A stretch of 64,000 nucleotides of DNA from Perilla frutescens (lineage: Eukaryota > Streptophyta > Magnoliopsida > Lamiales > Lamiaceae). A program made the translations under genes and the position numbers. Within the stretch, counting starts at the first letter, position 1. The number at the start of each line of letters is the position of its first letter. This document shows positions 63,073 through 64,000 of the stretch, piece after piece. The stretch covers positions 55,477,006-55,541,005 of the forward strand of contig BRKX01000014.1 in assembly GCA_026008535.1 (NCBI GenBank), written 5' to 3'. The notes beneath the pieces are model-generated. The model saw only the letters and a program-made list of their open reading frames with translations, searched no databases and was not told where the DNA came from.

Positions 63073-63794
63073 GATTGATTCATAATGGACTCTAGTGTTC
63101 AAAAATGCTAGACTCAATGAAAAACCCGACGTTCACCCCGATCCCTACATAAGAGGCGACGGTTTTGGAAATCAACTTTATAATCACCTAGAGGCCGACT
63201 CCAATAATGTTTCTACCGGTTCGACTTTTGGTAGGGTAGATATTTGAGTTAGGAATCCAACGCAATAAGAATCACGGGTAAAGCTTACTTCTGGAGAAAG
63301 TTATAGCCGTTTTACTAACGGCTGCCAGAAAACGGGGCCAAATCTGGCCACCGGCCAAAGGGATACCCCTTTGGGCGGGCTCAAAAATTTGATTTTTTCA
63401 AAAGTGGACGGATTAGGCATATATGATCATATGGATTGATTCATAATGGATTCTAGTGTTCAAAAATGCTAGACTCAATGAAAAACCCCACGTTCACCCC
63501 GATCCCTACATAAGAGGCGACGGTTTTGGAAATCAACTTGATAATCACCTAGAGGCCGACTCCAATAGGGTTTTTACCGGTTCGACTTTTGGTAGGGTAG
63601 ATATTTGAGTTAGGAATCCAACGCAACAAGAATCTCGGGTAAAGCTTACTTCTGGAGAGAGTTATAGCCGTTTTACTGACGACTGCCAGAAAACGGGGCC
63701 AAATCTGGCCACCGGCCAAAGGGGTACACCTTTGGGCGGGCTCAAAAATTTGATTTTTTCAAAAGTGGACGGATTAGGCATATATGATCATATG
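63073..63794 (+). repeat. Two satellite monomers after the last HOR
   Basis: A CAATAAG unit with AATAATGTTTC, TTTTACTAACGGCT and GGGATACCCC is followed by a GGATTCTAG/GAATCTCGGG unit with GTACACCTTT and a private ACTGACGACTGCC. The pair resembles 55.15-55.85 kb. Confidence 0.8.
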
Positions 63795-64000
63795 GATTGA
63801 TTCATAATGGACTCTAGTGTTCAAAAATGCTAGACTCAATGAAAAACCCGACGTTCACCCCGATCCCTACATAAGAGGCGATGGTTTTGGAAATCAACTT
63901 GATAATCACCTAGAGGCCGACTCCAATAAGGTTTTTACCGGTTCGACTTTTGGTAGAGTAGATATTTGAGATAGGAATCCAACGCAACAAGAATCACGGG
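63795..64000 (+). repeat. Partial satellite monomer at right edge
   Basis: This is the first 206 bases of a monomer, with AGGCGATGG, TTTTTACCGG and GAGTAGATA. It resembles the units that start near 60.18 and 61.99 kb. It has one unusual change, GAGATAGG instead of GAGTTAGG. The array therefore continues downstream. Confidence 0.95.

Larger units (their letters stand above)
1..64000 (+). repeat. Tandem satellite DNA array, ~361-bp monomer
   Basis: The entire window is a head-to-tail satellite with no reversal of orientation and no insertion. Phased at GATTGATTCATAATGG, monomer starts run from 130 to 63795 and enclose 176 complete units. The basic unit is 361 bp. Left-domain units with a duplicated GTAC are 365 bp (364 in three copies that also lost one base), and some units at 33-49 kb are 363 bp. 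Monomers differ by small, recurrent sets of substitutions, which define types that recur in fixed order. No reading frame is conserved: every ordinary monomer has a TGA at monomer bases 173-175 in the only frame that is otherwise open, and 361 is not a multiple of three. I do not recognise the family. A unit near 361 bp would span about two nucleosomes, which fits a heterochromatic or centromeric satellite, but the sequence alone does not show its chromosomal location. Confidence 0.98.

Noticed and set aside
1..64000. CRISPR array or bacterial repeat region
   Set aside because: There are no short repeats separated by unique spacers; the whole unit is repeated without spacers.
1..64000. Transposon or retroelement insertion within the array
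   Set aside because: The monomer phase is continuous from end to end, and the summed lengths leave no room for inserted sequence.

Overview
The whole 64 kb is one uninterrupted head-to-tail array of a ~361-bp satellite DNA monomer, all in the same orientation. It runs off both ends of the window. I find no protein-coding gene, tRNA, rRNA, CRISPR array or inserted transposon. Such an array, with higher-order repeats and almost no coding potential, points to a eukaryotic chromosome: centromeric, pericentromeric, subtelomeric or other heterochromatin. I do not recognise the monomer and cannot say whether the host is a plant or an animal. A hand count of 1561-1920 gives about 44% G+C, with a GC-rich stretch in the 3' third followed by an A/T tract. 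Phasing every monomer at GATTGATTC gives 176 complete monomers from 130 to 63794, plus a 129-bp partial at the left edge and a 206-bp partial at the right edge. Length variants close the arithmetic exactly: 176 x 361, plus 28 four-base GTAC duplications, plus ten 2-base insertions, minus three 1-base deletions, equals 63665. Layout: the left domain (1 to about 28.7 kb) mixes 361- and 365-bp monomers and holds every GTAC duplication. Its higher-order repeats (HORs) are a 10-monomer spacing at 0.1-5.6 kb, a five-type cycle (1813 bp) at 5.6-13.5 kb, a 6-mer (2174 bp) at 13.5-17.5 kb, an 8-mer (2896 bp) at 19.0-24.0 kb and another 6-mer (2174 bp) at 24.0-27.7 kb. The right domain (about 28.7-64 kb) has 361/363-bp monomers: a 5-mer (1805 bp) at 28.8-32.4 kb, a 6-mer (2168 bp) at 33.1-37.1 kb, a 9-mer (3253 bp) at 38.3-44.4 kb with a further copy near 47.0-49.5 kb, a dimer at 44.7-46.1 kb, a tetramer then trimer at 49.7-52.2 kb, a trimer at 56.9-59.1 kb and a very young 5-mer at 59.5-63.1 kb. 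Each monomer carries a ~100-bp module of inverted repeats: a small hairpin, two GGCCA/TGGCC stems, a perfect 20- or 24-bp palindrome centred on GTAC and an A/T hairpin. A GATC-centred palindrome follows at the monomer junction. Nothing shows genes working together. The sequence records repeated unequal exchange or local amplification of blocks of 2 to 15 monomers, and any function is probably structural.
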